Part shown: positions 8,402 through 17,418 of the stretch, piece by piece | Numbering within the stretch: position 1 is the stretch's first letter | Layout: each line of letters begins with the position of its first letter | Source of the DNA: Mesorhizobium qingshengii | Lineage (GTDB): Bacteria > Pseudomonadota > Alphaproteobacteria > Rhizobiales > Rhizobiaceae | Reading direction: 5' to 3' | NCBI RefSeq assembly: GCF_027563465.1 | Contig: NZ_JAPFQA010000009.1 | Location: 124,001-188,000 of the forward strand | DNA: 64,000 bases | The notes under the pieces: generated by a model | What the model saw: only the letters and a program-made list of their open reading frames with translations | The model's database searches: none | Told to the model about the DNA's origin: nothing | Translations under genes and position numbers: made by a program

Positions 8402-10246
8402 ATGAAGTCCACGACCGATCACCAGGCATCGGCCGCCATCCCGGCGTCGCGAGCCGGCGGCTGGCGCGCCGTGATGTTTCTTGTCGTCGTTCTCGCCTAC
8501 CTGGCGGCGACGGGCTATGTGGCACAATCTGATCTCGGCCTTCAGAACCTCGTGCTGGTGGCCGCCGTCTTCGGCATCCTCGCCATCAGCCTCGACCTCG
8601 TCGCCGGCATGCTGGGGCTGTATTCCCTTGGCCAAGGCGGCTTTTTCGGGATCGGCGCCTATATGACGACAATCCTTGCCAATGACTATGGCTGGAATGT
8701 CTTCGGGCTGCTTGTCTTCGTCCTCGTCGCGACCGGCCTCGTCGGCGTGGCGGTGGGCGCCATGTCCTTGCGCGTCAGCGGCCTTTACTTCGCCATCACC
8801 ACCTTCATCTTCACGCTGGTGCTGACCGTCCTCGCGACCGATATGGTCGATGTCACAGGCGGCCTCCAGGGCTGGCTTGGCCCGGCCTTTCCAGATTTTC
8901 CGGGCGGCTTGCAATGGCTCGGCACGCCGCTGGTCTGGTGCACCATGGCCGGGCTTTTCCTCAGTCTCACGCTGGTCTGGAACGTCAGGCATTCGCCGTT
9001 CTATCCGATCCTCCTTTCAATCCGCGATGCCGAGCCGTTTGCAGAGGCCGCAGGCGTGCGGACAGCCGCGATCAAGATCGGTGTCTTCGGCGTCTCGGCC
9101 GCGATGGCAGGAGGAGCGGGCTGGCTGTTTTCTTTCCTTGGCGTCGTATCTCCGGGCCAGTTCGACTGGTCGGTGTCGCTCAACGTGCTGGTGATGGTGC
9201 TTATCGGCGGCATCAACACCACCATCGGTCCCGTGATTGGCGCGATGTTCGTCTCGATGTTCCCCAACGTCGTCAACATCAATCCATGGCTGCAGGAGAT
9301 CGTCTACGGCGCACTCTCCATCCTCGCCATTACTCTTTTGCCGAATGGCGTCGTCGGTATCGCCAAGCGTGTCCTGGCGCCGCTGGTTGGAAGTCTGGAT
9401 CCGAAAACCGACATCGTCGCTGTTGATGTGGCGACCGCCGCGGCAACGCTTCCTGCTCCCTCGGCTTTAGCCACCGGGTCGGAGATCATCGTCGAATGTC
9501 GCGGCATCGAATTCGGCTACGGGCTCGGACCGAAGGTACTGCGCAATGTCGATCTCGCGGTTCAGCGCGGCCACATCCACGGCCTCATAGGTCCGAACGG
9601 CTCCGGAAAGAGCACGCTCGCCAACGTCATTTCAGGCCGTCTAACCCCTCATGCCGGCCAGGTTCTGGTCAAAGGGACACGTGCCGACGGCATGCCTGCG
9701 AGCAGCCGCTCGAAACTCGGGCTTCGGCGGACCTTCCAGGCCGCGCAACTGGTCAAGGAATTGACACTGACGCAGAACGTGATGGTCGGCCTGTTCGATC
9801 GGGTGCCGCGCATTGTGAGCCGTGCCGCGCTCTGGCCGATGCTTGCGTCCGGGCGCCGCGATCTGGCGGCGATGCATCGTCGCTCTGCCGAAACACTTGC
9901 CCTTGTCGGGGCGGGCGAATGGACGTCCCGGCAGGTCGGGGACGTTCCGCATGGCATCGAACAACTCACCCAACTCGCGTCGGTCTGTGTGGCGGGGCCG
10001 GATGTCATCGTTCTCGATGAACCGGCAACCGGCCTCTCCGCGAAGGAGGTGAGGCATCTGGCAACGATCCTCGCCAATCTCAAGACCCAGGGCGTCACGA
10101 TGATCATCATCGAGCATCAGACGCGCTTTCTTTTTCCGCTGTGCGATCGCGTCACCGTGCTCAACGCCGGCGAAGTGATCCTAACCGGTTCGGCCGACGA
10201 GGTGCGTGCCGATCCCGTGGTCAGACAGGTTTATCTCGGCGAATGA
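8402..10246 (+). CDS. LivM-LivG fusion: ABC permease joined to ATP-binding domain
   Basis: This 614-residue protein joins a LivM-type permease (residues about 1-330, with the LGLYSLGQGGFFGIGAY motif near 70) to a LivG-type ATPase (about 360-614). The ATPase has Walker A GPNGSGKST near residue 397 and Walker B VIVLDEPATG. Its signature region reads VPHGIEQLTQLASV instead of the usual LPYGxQR-type sequence, so the conserved basic residues are missing. The linker near 330-355 is Ala/Thr-rich. The next ATPase gene overlaps its stop by ATGA. Permease-ATPase fusions of this family are known, but most homologues are separate proteins. Confidence 0.9.
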   Translation: MKSTTDHQASAAIPASRAGGWRAVMFLVVVLAYLAATGYVAQSDLGLQNLVLVAAVFGILAISLDLVAGMLGLYSLGQGGFFGIGAYMTTILANDYGWNVFGLLVFVLVATGLVGVAVGAMSLRVSGLYFAITTFIFTLVLTVLATDMVDVTGGLQGWLGPAFPDFPGGLQWLGTPLVWCTMAGLFLSLTLVWNVRHSPFYPILLSIRDAEPFAEAAGVRTAAIKIGVFGVSAAMAGGAGWLFSFLGVVSPGQFDWSVSLNVLVMVLIGGINTTIGPVIGAMFVSMFPNVVNINPWLQEIVYGALSILAITLLPNGVVGIAKRVLAPLVGSLDPKTDIVAVDVATAAATLPAPSALATGSEIIVECRGIEFGYGLGPKVLRNVDLAVQRGHIHGLIGPNGSGKSTLANVISGRLTPHAGQVLVKGTRADGMPASSRSKLGLRRTFQAAQLVKELTLTQNVMVGLFDRVPRIVSRAALWPMLASGRRDLAAMHRRSAETLALVGAGEWTSRQVGDVPHGIEQLTQLASVCVAGPDVIVLDEPATGLSAKEVRHLATILANLKTQGVTMIIIEHQTRFLFPLCDRVTVLNAGEVILTGSADEVRADPVVRQVYLGE

Positions 10247-10971
10247 ACGAACAATCGTCCCCCGTACTGGAGATCAGCTCGCTGAGTGCAGGCTACGGCC
10301 GCTTCGACGTCGTGCGCGACATCGGGCTCTCGGTTGGCAAGGGTGAGGCGGTCGCATTGCTTGGCCCTAACGGCGCTGGCAAGACCACGGTGCTGCGCGC
10401 GATCATGGGCCTGGTCAAACAGCGGCGCGGCCTGATCCGCATCGGCGACACCGACGTGTCGGATCTGCCAACCCATCGCATAGCGCGCGGCCTCGCCGCC
10501 ATTGCGCCGGAGGGACGGCGCCTGTTTCTCGACCAGTCGGTGGAAGACAATCTGCTGCTGGGCGCGCTGCACTTGCGGCATGACCGGACCAGAGTCGAGA
10601 GGCTGCTGACCTCGGTCTACGATCTTTTCCCGGTGCTCAGGAATTATCGTCATCGGCTGTCGTCATTCCTCAGCGGGGGAGAGCAGCAGATGGTTGCCAT
10701 CGGCCGCATGCTGATGAGCGATCCCGAGATTATGCTGCTCGACGAACCCTCCGTCGCGCTTTCGCCTGTCGCCGTCGACATCGTGGTCAAAGCGATGCTG
10801 GAATTGCGCAAGCGCGGCGCATCGCTGCTGCTCGTCGAACAGCGCATCGATGTGGCGACCCGGGTCTGCGACCGGCTCTATGTCATGGCGCATGGCGAGA
10901 TCGTCGAGGAAATGACGCCGGAAATCGTCCGTTCCGGCGGTATGTCGATACTCAACAAATATCTCGGCTAG
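10243..10971 (+). CDS. Branched-chain amino acid-type ABC transporter ATP-binding protein (LivF-like)
   Basis: This 242-residue ATPase has Walker A GPNGAGKTT, the signature LSGGEQQM and Walker B IMLLDEPS, all canonical for LivF. The start ATG at 10243 overlaps the stop of the fused gene (ATGA), giving translational coupling. It completes an importer made of one binding protein, LivH, the LivM-LivG fusion and LivF. Because this ATPase has an intact signature while the fused one does not, the two ATP sites are likely unequal. Confidence 0.93.
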   Translation: MNEQSSPVLEISSLSAGYGRFDVVRDIGLSVGKGEAVALLGPNGAGKTTVLRAIMGLVKQRRGLIRIGDTDVSDLPTHRIARGLAAIAPEGRRLFLDQSVEDNLLLGALHLRHDRTRVERLLTSVYDLFPVLRNYRHRLSSFLSGGEQQMVAIGRMLMSDPEIMLLDEPSVALSPVAVDIVVKAMLELRKRGASLLLVEQRIDVATRVCDRLYVMAHGEIVEEMTPEIVRSGGMSILNKYLG

Positions 10972-11013
10972 AATCCGGGCGCAGTCTGAAACGTCGCGGC
11001 GCCGGGCTTTCGG

Positions 11014-12027
11014 TCAGGCCGAAGCGGCATAGCGCCGCGCGAGCGCGGACATCCCGACCGCGAGCACGAGTATCCCACCCTTGAAGATTGGCTGGAAATG
11101 GGTGGGCGCGCCGAAGATACTGAGCCCGTTGAATCCCACTGCCAGGATGAGCACGCCGATCAAAGTCCCGGAGATATGGAATTCGCCTTCCCTTAACGTG
11201 GCGGAGCCCAGGAAAACGGCGGCGAAGGCATCAAGGAGATAGCCGTCGGCCGCCGCCAATGTTCCGCTGCCGAGCAGCGAGGACAGCAGCGTTCCGGTCA
11301 ATGCGGCGCAGAAGCCGGCAGTGGCAAAGGAAAAGATCTTGATGCGGTCCACCCGGATGCCGGAGAGCCTCGCTGCCTCCAGATTGCCGCCGACGGCCTG
11401 CATCTTCTGGCCGATATCGGTCTTGTTCAGGATGACCCAAAGCGCAATCAGCACGATCACCATGATGATTACCGGATTGGGAAGGCCGAAGACGAGGCGG
11501 CCGAGGGCAATATCGGTGAAGGCACGAGGAATTCCGGTCGCGATCGGGAAGGAACTGTAGGTGAACCCTATTCCCGTCAGCATTGTTCCGACGCCCAACG
11601 TAGAGATCACGGCATTGATCCTCACCTTCGTCACGAGCACGCCGTTGAAGGCGCCGATCGCGGCCCCGAGGAGCAGTGCGCAGACAATGCTGAGCCAGAT
11701 CGGAAAACCCTGGTAAGCCATCAGGCCGGTAACGATCAGGCCGACGAAGCTCGCCACATAGCCGATGCTCAGGTCGAACTCGCCCACGACGAGCGTATAG
11801 GTCAGCCCGGAGGCAATGATCGCGGTCAGGGACGCCTGGCTAAGGATATTGAGGAAGTTGGCGCGGGAAAGGAAGATTCCAGGTGCGTTCGCCGAGAAAA
11901 AAACCACCATCAGCAGGAGCCCGACGATCGTGCCGTAGCGAGAGAGCCAGATCAACGCGGTCCGCTTCCACGAGGACTTTCGGAGCGATGCCGCGTCCTT
12001 CGCCGCGGTTCCGGCCTGGGCCATCAT
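11014..12027 (-). CDS. Ribose/sugar-type ABC transporter permease (RbsC-like)
   Basis: This 337-residue inner-membrane permease of the RbsC/AraH family has about nine or ten transmembrane segments. Family motifs include the first helix TIVGLLLMVVFFSANAP, GEFDLSIGYVASFVG near residues 105-120 and GFNGLSIFG near the C-terminus. Its start overlaps the end of the ATPase gene by four bases. It is the last gene of the leftward RbsB-RbsA-RbsC-type operon. The transported sugar is unknown. Confidence 0.93.
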   Translation of the reverse strand: MMAQAGTAAKDAASLRKSSWKRTALIWLSRYGTIVGLLLMVVFFSANAPGIFLSRANFLNILSQASLTAIIASGLTYTLVVGEFDLSIGYVASFVGLIVTGLMAYQGFPIWLSIVCALLLGAAIGAFNGVLVTKVRINAVISTLGVGTMLTGIGFTYSSFPIATGIPRAFTDIALGRLVFGLPNPVIIMVIVLIALWVILNKTDIGQKMQAVGGNLEAARLSGIRVDRIKIFSFATAGFCAALTGTLLSSLLGSGTLAAADGYLLDAFAAVFLGSATLREGEFHISGTLIGVLILAVGFNGLSIFGAPTHFQPIFKGGILVLAVGMSALARRYAASA

Positions 12028-13571
12028 GCGATGTCTCCTTCTTCGTCATTGCTATCATGGTAGCTGAGTTCGATGATCCGGGCCTCGGTGATATCGGCGC
12101 CAGTCAACTCGCCGGTAATGCGGCCTTCGCGCATGACAAGGACGCGGTCGGCGAGAAGCGTGAGTTCCTCGACGTCCGATGAGATCGCAAGGATGCCGAC
12201 GCCTGACCGGGCGAGTGCGCGGATTGCATCGTGTATCTCTTCACGCGCGCCCACATCGACCCCTCGCGACGGCTCGTCGAGAATGAGGAGCTTGGTTCCG
12301 GCATTTAGCCAGCGGCCGATCAGCGCCTTTTGCTGGTTGCCGCCTGAAAGGCCGCCGATCTTCGCCTCGACGCTGGGTGTTTTGATCCCCAACCGAGCCA
12401 CGAGTCCCTCCGCCTGCCGGCGGGCCTTCTTGTCGGAGACAAACGGGAGACCTGGAATGGCGCGCAGCTTCTTCAAGGTGGATATGTTGATGTTGAAGGC
12501 TACCGACTGCTGCAGCATCACCCCCTGGGAGCGGCGTTCCTCCGGAACCAGCGCTATACCGGCGCGAACCGCCTGAGCCTCGTTGGCGATATCGAGCCGT
12601 TTGCCGTCGAGCTCGAAATGACCGGCATCCGGCCGGGTCACACCGGCCATGAGATGGGCAAGTTCGGTCCGTCCGGCCCCGACAAGGCCGCCGAGCGCAA
12701 GGACTTCACCCTGGTAGAGATCGAAGCTCACGCCCTTCACGGCGCTCTTCCAGGCAATGTCGCGGACAGAGAAGATCGGCTGCTGGCTACGGTCGGTCGC
12801 GAAGCGGTCGCGCTCATCCGGTGGGCGCATGTCATGGCCGATGATGGCTCTGACCAGGCCCTTCTTGTTGAGCGCTCCGCGCTCCGCGGCATCGACGATC
12901 CGCCCGTCGCGCAACACCGTGATCCTGTCGCAGAGCTGAAGCACCTCTTCCAGCCGGTGAGAGACATAGAGGATGGCAACGCCCTGGGTGGAGAGATCGC
13001 GGATGATGGCGAAGAGTTGCTCGCTCTCCGGACCAGAGAGCGACGCCGTGGGCTCATCCATCGCGATCATGCTGGCGTCGCGCACGAGAGCCTTGCTGAT
13101 CATGACGAGCCAGCGCTGGGCCACCGAGAGTTCGGAGACCTTCGTCTCGAGTGGAAAGCGAATGCCGACACGTTCGGCGGCGGCGCGGGCGGCGACGCCG
13201 GAGCGCCGCCAGTCGATCATGCCGAAACGAGTGACCTTGGGTGCGCCCAGCAATATGTTCTGCAGCGCGTTGAAATGCGGGATCAGGTTCAGTTCCTGAT
13301 GGATGAAGGCAAGGCCGGCCTGTTCCGAAGCCCGCGGCGACCCCTTTTGCAGATCTTCGCCGGCAATCGTCACGCTGCCCTCGTCAGCCACCGTTACCCC
13401 GGCGAGACAGCGTATCAGCGTGGACTTGCCGGCGCCGTTGGCGCCGACCAGGCCATGCACCTTGCCGCGCTCGATGTCGAGATCGGCGTGGTCGAGAGCG
13501 AGTTCTCCAGCGAAGGATTTGGTCAGGCCGCGGATGCGCATCCAGGGCCCGACTGATGCGGCGGACGGCAT
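12024..13571 (-). CDS. Sugar ABC transporter ATP-binding protein (RbsA-like)
   Basis: This 515-residue protein has two ATPase domains in tandem. The first has an intact Walker A GANGAGKST. The second has the family's usual degenerate P-loop (LVGAGRTEL) but a good signature LSGGNQQK and a LILDEPSRGVD Walker B. This asymmetry is normal for RbsA/MglA. It sits 37 bases after the binding-protein gene and overlaps the permease gene, so the three are one operon controlled from the 14539-14964 region. Confidence 0.94.
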   Translation of the reverse strand: MPSAASVGPWMRIRGLTKSFAGELALDHADLDIERGKVHGLVGANGAGKSTLIRCLAGVTVADEGSVTIAGEDLQKGSPRASEQAGLAFIHQELNLIPHFNALQNILLGAPKVTRFGMIDWRRSGVAARAAAERVGIRFPLETKVSELSVAQRWLVMISKALVRDASMIAMDEPTASLSGPESEQLFAIIRDLSTQGVAILYVSHRLEEVLQLCDRITVLRDGRIVDAAERGALNKKGLVRAIIGHDMRPPDERDRFATDRSQQPIFSVRDIAWKSAVKGVSFDLYQGEVLALGGLVGAGRTELAHLMAGVTRPDAGHFELDGKRLDIANEAQAVRAGIALVPEERRSQGVMLQQSVAFNINISTLKKLRAIPGLPFVSDKKARRQAEGLVARLGIKTPSVEAKIGGLSGGNQQKALIGRWLNAGTKLLILDEPSRGVDVGAREEIHDAIRALARSGVGILAISSDVEELTLLADRVLVMREGRITGELTGADITEARIIELSYHDSNDEEGDIA

Positions 13572-13608
13572 CTAGCAGTGCCAACCCGCCAGGTGCTTCA
13601 AACTGGTC

Positions 13609-14538
13609 TCACATTCCATTGGGATGTTCGGCCATGAATTTGTCGACGTTGTCCTTGGTGACGACGATCCCGGGGATCTGGATGTCCTTCGGCTGCCAGG
13701 ACGCGCCGGCCTTGATCGAATCGAGGACCGCCTGGAACACTTCCTTGCCCTCCTGGAAGGCCGGCTGCCAGACGGTCGCCGTCAGGTCTCCTTCCTTGAC
13801 CAGTTGCAGCGCTTGCGGGCTGCCGTTGATCGAGACGGTGGTGACGTCGGTGCGGCCGGCCTGGCGCATGGCAGCCACCGCCCCCTGCATCGGCTCGTCC
13901 CAGCAGGCCCAGATGGCCAGTGGCTTATCCCCGCCGGCGGGATGTGCGGTGAGCCAGGCCGCGGCGGTTGCGTTTCCAAACTGGACCTGTCCCGGCGCAG
14001 TCACTTCGCTGTAGTCGACCTTGACGTCGGACTTGCCCTTCACGCCCTCGTCGAACGCAATACCACGATCGATGCAGAGCTTTCCCGGGTGGAAGGTCAT
14101 CGCCAGGACGTTGGCCTTCTCGCCAATTTTATCGGTCAAGAACTTCACCGAGTCGTCGCCGACCTGGCGGCCGCTGGTCGTCACCACGATGCCGGGAACG
14201 ATTTCGCCGCCCCACGTTGCGACGGGAATGCCTGCGTCGCGCGCTGCGGCGAGACCAGAGCCAATGGAACTGCTGGCGAAGGCAAGCACGAAGATCGCGT
14301 CGACGTGTTGTGCGGCGAAAGAATTCATTGCCGCGTTGGCCTGGTCGGCGCTGGCCTGGGTATCAGTCACCTTGACATCCCAGCCGGCAGCCTTGGCGGC
14401 CTCGGTCGCACCGCCAATAACGGCTATATTGAGAGCATCGTTGGCCAGAAGTGCAACGACGCCAAGCGTTTTCGCCTCGGCGACGGTCGCAACCATCATG
14501 GCGCTGGCCGTCAAGGCGGCAAGCAGCAGTTTGTACAT
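13609..14538 (-). CDS. Sugar ABC transporter substrate-binding protein (RbsB-like)
   Basis: This 309-residue type I periplasmic binding protein is of the RbsB family, with a signal peptide (residues 1-22, cleavage after AEA) and the family start LGVVALLANDALNIAV. The hinge pattern IWACWDEPMQGAVAAM replaces the usual CxND-type region. It is the first gene of the importer operon and is divergent from an SDR gene. Two LacI-type operators lie in the shared upstream region. The ligand is probably a sugar or polyol used by the dehydrogenases of the regulon. Confidence 0.92.
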   Translation of the reverse strand: MYKLLLAALTASAMMVATVAEAKTLGVVALLANDALNIAVIGGATEAAKAAGWDVKVTDTQASADQANAAMNSFAAQHVDAIFVLAFASSSIGSGLAAARDAGIPVATWGGEIVPGIVVTTSGRQVGDDSVKFLTDKIGEKANVLAMTFHPGKLCIDRGIAFDEGVKGKSDVKVDYSEVTAPGQVQFGNATAAAWLTAHPAGGDKPLAIWACWDEPMQGAVAAMRQAGRTDVTTVSINGSPQALQLVKEGDLTATVWQPAFQEGKEVFQAVLDSIKAGASWQPKDIQIPGIVVTKDNVDKFMAEHPNGM

Positions 14539-14744
14539 TTGGAAACTCCTCCCTTTCGTTTCAGGCCGTCCCCACGACGGAGCCGGCGCCTTCCTTGTAC
14601 GAGGTTCAGTGAATTCGTTTGTCCTCGCATCCTAAAGACCCGCCCAGCGGCCAAAGAGCCTCGTACGGGTAGTCTATCCAGAGGTCGAGCAGCGCCGGCG
14701 GATCAGGTTCTGCGGTTTTGCTCAGGGTCTGGACCTCACGTGTT

Positions 14745-14758
14745 TGATAGCGGTATCA
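14745..14758. promoter_or_regulatory. LacI-type operator 1
   Basis: TGATAGCGGTATCA is an imperfect palindrome that matches the other three copies of the motif (14872, 17318, 18519) around TGnTAnCGGTAnCA. It lies between the divergent RbsB-like and SDR genes. Recurrence only at promoters of this block is the evidence for an operator of the LacI protein at 17419-18459. Confidence 0.65.
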
Positions 14759-14871
14759 CGTTCGCATTCGGAAGTTCGGCAGCCAGATGGCCTGAAATCG
14801 CTCGAAAACCCACCTTTCGCCCAGAACGAACAACCGCTGTCACCTTCTTTGCATCTTTCCTTATTTTTGCT

Positions 14872-14885
14872 TGTTAGCGGTATCA
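14872..14885. promoter_or_regulatory. LacI-type operator 2
   Basis: TGTTAGCGGTATCA lies 80 bases before the SDR start at 14965 and 127 bases from operator 1. Two sites in one divergent region allow looping or separate control of the transporter operon and the SDR gene. Confidence 0.65.
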
Positions 14886-14964
14886 CGTCAAGGCTATGGA
14901 TGGCGAGGGCGCAGATGAATTTTGCCGCGAATATCTTGCGGTCGTGGCTACAGGAGGACCAACC

Positions 14965-15747
14965 ATGCAAGTGAAGTACGATTTCTCCGGCAAGAACGTC
15001 ATCTTGATCGGCGCAACCACCGGCATTGGCCGCGCCACCGCGCTGGCCTTCGCCGGGGCGGGCGCAAATCTCTATGTTTCGGGCATTGGCGCCGAACTCG
15101 GAGAGAGCCTCAAAAAAGAGGTGAGGCCGCTGGGCGTCGAGATCGAGTTCCTGGAAACCGATGTACGCGACAGCAAAGCGATGGCCGTGTTGCACCAGAA
15201 GGCCTTCGATCGCTTTGGCAGGATCGATGTCGCCTTCAACAATGCGGGCGTGCCAGGCAAGACGGCGCCCGTGCACGAACTCGACGACGCGGACTACGAT
15301 CTGCTGATGGACGTCAATTTGCGTGGGATTTTCAATGGGCTAAGGCATCAGATCCCGCATATGATTGCAAAGGGTGGCGGCGCAATCGTCAACACGTCTT
15401 CGCTGTTCGGTGTCATGGGTTTCGCCACCACCGCCGTCTACTGCGCAAGCAAGTGGGGCGTGATCGGGCTGACCAATTCGGTAGCGCTGGAAGTGGCTCG
15501 CAAGAACATCCGTGTCAACGCCATCGCGCCCGGCTCGGTGATGACTCCGCTGTTGAGCGGCATGTTCGGCAGCGAGCAGGGCGCGAAAGACACCGTCTTG
15601 CCGATGATTCCCATGGGACGTATCAGCGATCCGTCGGAGATCGCACAGCTTGTGCTGTTCCTCGCCTCGGACGCGGCCTCATTCATCACCGGCCAGGCCA
15701 TCGTGATCGATGGTGGCGGCTTCGTCGCTGGCGCGGACCAACTTTGA
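14965..15747 (+). CDS. SDR family NAD(P)-dependent oxidoreductase
   Basis: This 260-residue classical short-chain dehydrogenase has a TGxxxGIG-type cofactor motif written GATTGIGRATA (residues about 15-25), NNAG near 93, the active-site Ser region, YxxxK as YCASKWG and the C-terminal FITGQAIVIDGGG. The start at 14965 is set by AGGAGG at 14952-14957. It is divergent from the sugar importer and shares two LacI-type operators with it, which suggests oxidation of the imported sugar or polyol. Confidence 0.92.
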   Translation: MQVKYDFSGKNVILIGATTGIGRATALAFAGAGANLYVSGIGAELGESLKKEVRPLGVEIEFLETDVRDSKAMAVLHQKAFDRFGRIDVAFNNAGVPGKTAPVHELDDADYDLLMDVNLRGIFNGLRHQIPHMIAKGGGAIVNTSSLFGVMGFATTAVYCASKWGVIGLTNSVALEVARKNIRVNAIAPGSVMTPLLSGMFGSEQGAKDTVLPMIPMGRISDPSEIAQLVLFLASDAASFITGQAIVIDGGGFVAGADQL

Positions 15748-15856
15748 ATATGGCAAGCAAGGATCCAGTTCGAGGCTATGCAACTGCCGGACTTCAGGCC
15801 CATACGTGGTCTGGGGCCTGGCAGCGCGGCTTCGTTTGAGATCTGGCACCGGTTGC

Positions 15857-15879
15857 GCGGGGGCCTGAGCGGCCCCCGC
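15857..15879. terminator. GC-rich hairpin between convergent genes
   Basis: GCGGGGGCC / GGCCCCCGC form a perfect 9-bp stem with a 5-base loop between the convergent SDR and MBL genes. There is no T run on either side, so it is a likely transcription end or mRNA 3' stabiliser rather than a proven intrinsic terminator. Confidence 0.5.
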
Positions 15880-15885
15880 TCAGGC

Positions 15886-16764
15886 TCAGTCGACCCTGCT
15901 TTTCTCGCCCTTTGCAAGCGCGATCTCCACCACCTGCAAACCCTTGTCGGTGAGCCGTGAAGGAAATGTGGTGCGCAGCCGATCCTCGTGGACAGGAATC
16001 ACCCGCCGCACCTCGCCACCCACCGACTTCAGCATTTGCGCGCTGGAGAATATCAAATTGTGCTGGCTTCCGACCGCCAGGCCGATCGGCACGATCTGCG
16101 GCGCCTCGGGATCAAGGCCAGTCAGATTGTCGTACGTATAGATGAGGTCGCCCGCAAAGATCCACTTGTCCTCACCTTCCGTGACACCGTCGTTGCGCAC
16201 GGTGACGTACATGCTGCCGTAGGTGTGGGTATCTGCCGCCAGATGGACGTCGATGCCCGGCAGGACATCCGCCTGGTCGCCGTCGATGCAGATCATCCGC
16301 CCTTCCTTCGCTGCCTCGACGGCGCGAACGATATCCGCCGGATCGCCGCCGCCAGTCAGGAAACGATATTCCGGGCTCAAGGTCAGAGCCCAGACCCATT
16401 TGTCCAGTTCACTCTTCTGAACATAGAATTTTGCGTTTGGAAACAGATGGATGGCACCCATGTGGTCGAAATGGGCATGCGTAATGAACACGCTGGTCAC
16501 GTCTTCCGGGCTGACGCCGCACTCGGCCAGAACCTCGCGCGGCCCGTGATAGTTCGAGACACCATAGGCGGTCGCCAATTGTTCGCCATAGGCAACGTGG
16601 TCGTAGCCGGTGTCGATCAGGATCGTCTCGCCTTTTCCCTTAAGCAGCACATAGGCATAAGGCAGCTTGCGTGTGCCTTGGTGCTGGGGCCCATACATCA
16701 TGACGCTGAAGGGGAACTTCTCCACCGCCGCGTATTCGAGCACCCAAATCGAGTAGTCCGCCAT
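15886..16764 (-). CDS. N-acyl homoserine lactonase-family MBL hydrolase
   Basis: This 292-residue metallo-beta-lactamase protein is of the AttM/AiiB lactonase branch. It has the metal motif THAHFDHMG, followed by the family phrase LFPNAKFYVQKSELDKW, and a later His/Asp pair including the FAGDLIY segment. It follows the small protein at 16789-17265 by 24 bases. The nearest upstream operator is at 17318, so it appears to be part of the LacI regulon. That context favours a sugar-derived lactone as substrate over a quorum-sensing signal, although homoserine lactone hydrolysis is possible. Confidence 0.88.
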   Translation of the reverse strand: MADYSIWVLEYAAVEKFPFSVMMYGPQHQGTRKLPYAYVLLKGKGETILIDTGYDHVAYGEQLATAYGVSNYHGPREVLAECGVSPEDVTSVFITHAHFDHMGAIHLFPNAKFYVQKSELDKWVWALTLSPEYRFLTGGGDPADIVRAVEAAKEGRMICIDGDQADVLPGIDVHLAADTHTYGSMYVTVRNDGVTEGEDKWIFAGDLIYTYDNLTGLDPEAPQIVPIGLAVGSQHNLIFSSAQMLKSVGGEVRRVIPVHEDRLRTTFPSRLTDKGLQVVEIALAKGEKSRVD

Positions 16765-16788
16765 ACTGTCCTCCCTGGTACCATTGGC

Positions 16789-17265
16789 CTAAGTGACGTC
16801 CTGCGGCAGGCGCCGCGGTGCGTGGGCCGCGCAGCACGCCTGCCCGAAATCGACAAGTTCAAATCCCGGCAACAGGTGTGCCGTCGTTCGAAGGTGATCG
16901 CTCGACGACCGCAACGTCCGCACAAGCGCATCGCTTTGCCCGGAGGCGTCGACCCGGAGGCAATCCAAGGTCGCGACGCAGGCTTGGAGGAGTGCGGCGG
17001 CGGCAGCGCGCAGGTGATGATGATGATGTGCAGCAATCTCAGGGACCACAAGCGCGCGCGCCTCCTCGGATGCTCGCATTGCTGCCTCCCGGGCACTGGC
17101 GAGCGCGCCTTCGGCGAGCGAGGCACGGTTGCGCGAGGTCATCAGAAGCAGCGCAAAGCCGGCGACCTGCGTCAGCGTATCGCTGATAAGCTGCTGGACT
17201 GGACGGGCGGCCGCCACATAGCGCAGCACCACCTGGTCCGCCCGGCTGTTCGCTGTTTTGTCCAT
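16789..17265 (-). CDS. Small hypothetical protein with polyhistidine run
   Basis: A 158-residue mostly helical, Ala-rich protein that I do not recognise. It has a run of five His (around residue 85, AAHHHHHLRAA) coded by near-identical CAT/CAC codons. The start at 17265 has a GGGGAGAT ribosome site; a longer start at 17307 is possible. It precedes the lactonase-like gene by 24 bases and is downstream of the LacI-type operator at 17318. There are no membrane segments apart from one short hydrophobic stretch near residue 30 (VAGFALLLM). It resembles a phasin-like or helical-bundle accessory protein only in general character. Confidence 0.6.
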   Translation of the reverse strand: MDKTANSRADQVVLRYVAAARPVQQLISDTLTQVAGFALLLMTSRNRASLAEGALASAREAAMRASEEARALVVPEIAAHHHHHLRAAAAALLQACVATLDCLRVDASGQSDALVRTLRSSSDHLRTTAHLLPGFELVDFGQACCAAHAPRRLPQDVT

Positions 17266-17317
17266 TGCGATCTCCCCGGCATTCTGAAGGCGCGCACCTG
17301 TTAGCAATAGCTGTTTT

Positions 17318-17331
17318 TGGTAGCGGTAACA
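17318..17331. promoter_or_regulatory. LacI-type operator 3
   Basis: TGGTAGCGGTAACA lies between the divergent small-protein/lactonase genes and the LacI gene itself. Its position suggests autoregulation plus control of the leftward pair. Confidence 0.6.
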
Positions 17332-17418
17332 ATAGAATCTCGAAATTCTGCGGTGAAGGCTTGTTTGTGCGCGCGCGCAATGATTTGATTTCTGCCGCCA
17401 CGTCGGACTGTGACAGGA

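Noticed and set aside
7778..8992. A 404-codon open frame opposite the permease genes
   Set aside because: It is antisense to two well-supported transport genes and is rich in Asp, Arg, Glu and Gly as expected for a GC-rich shadow frame.
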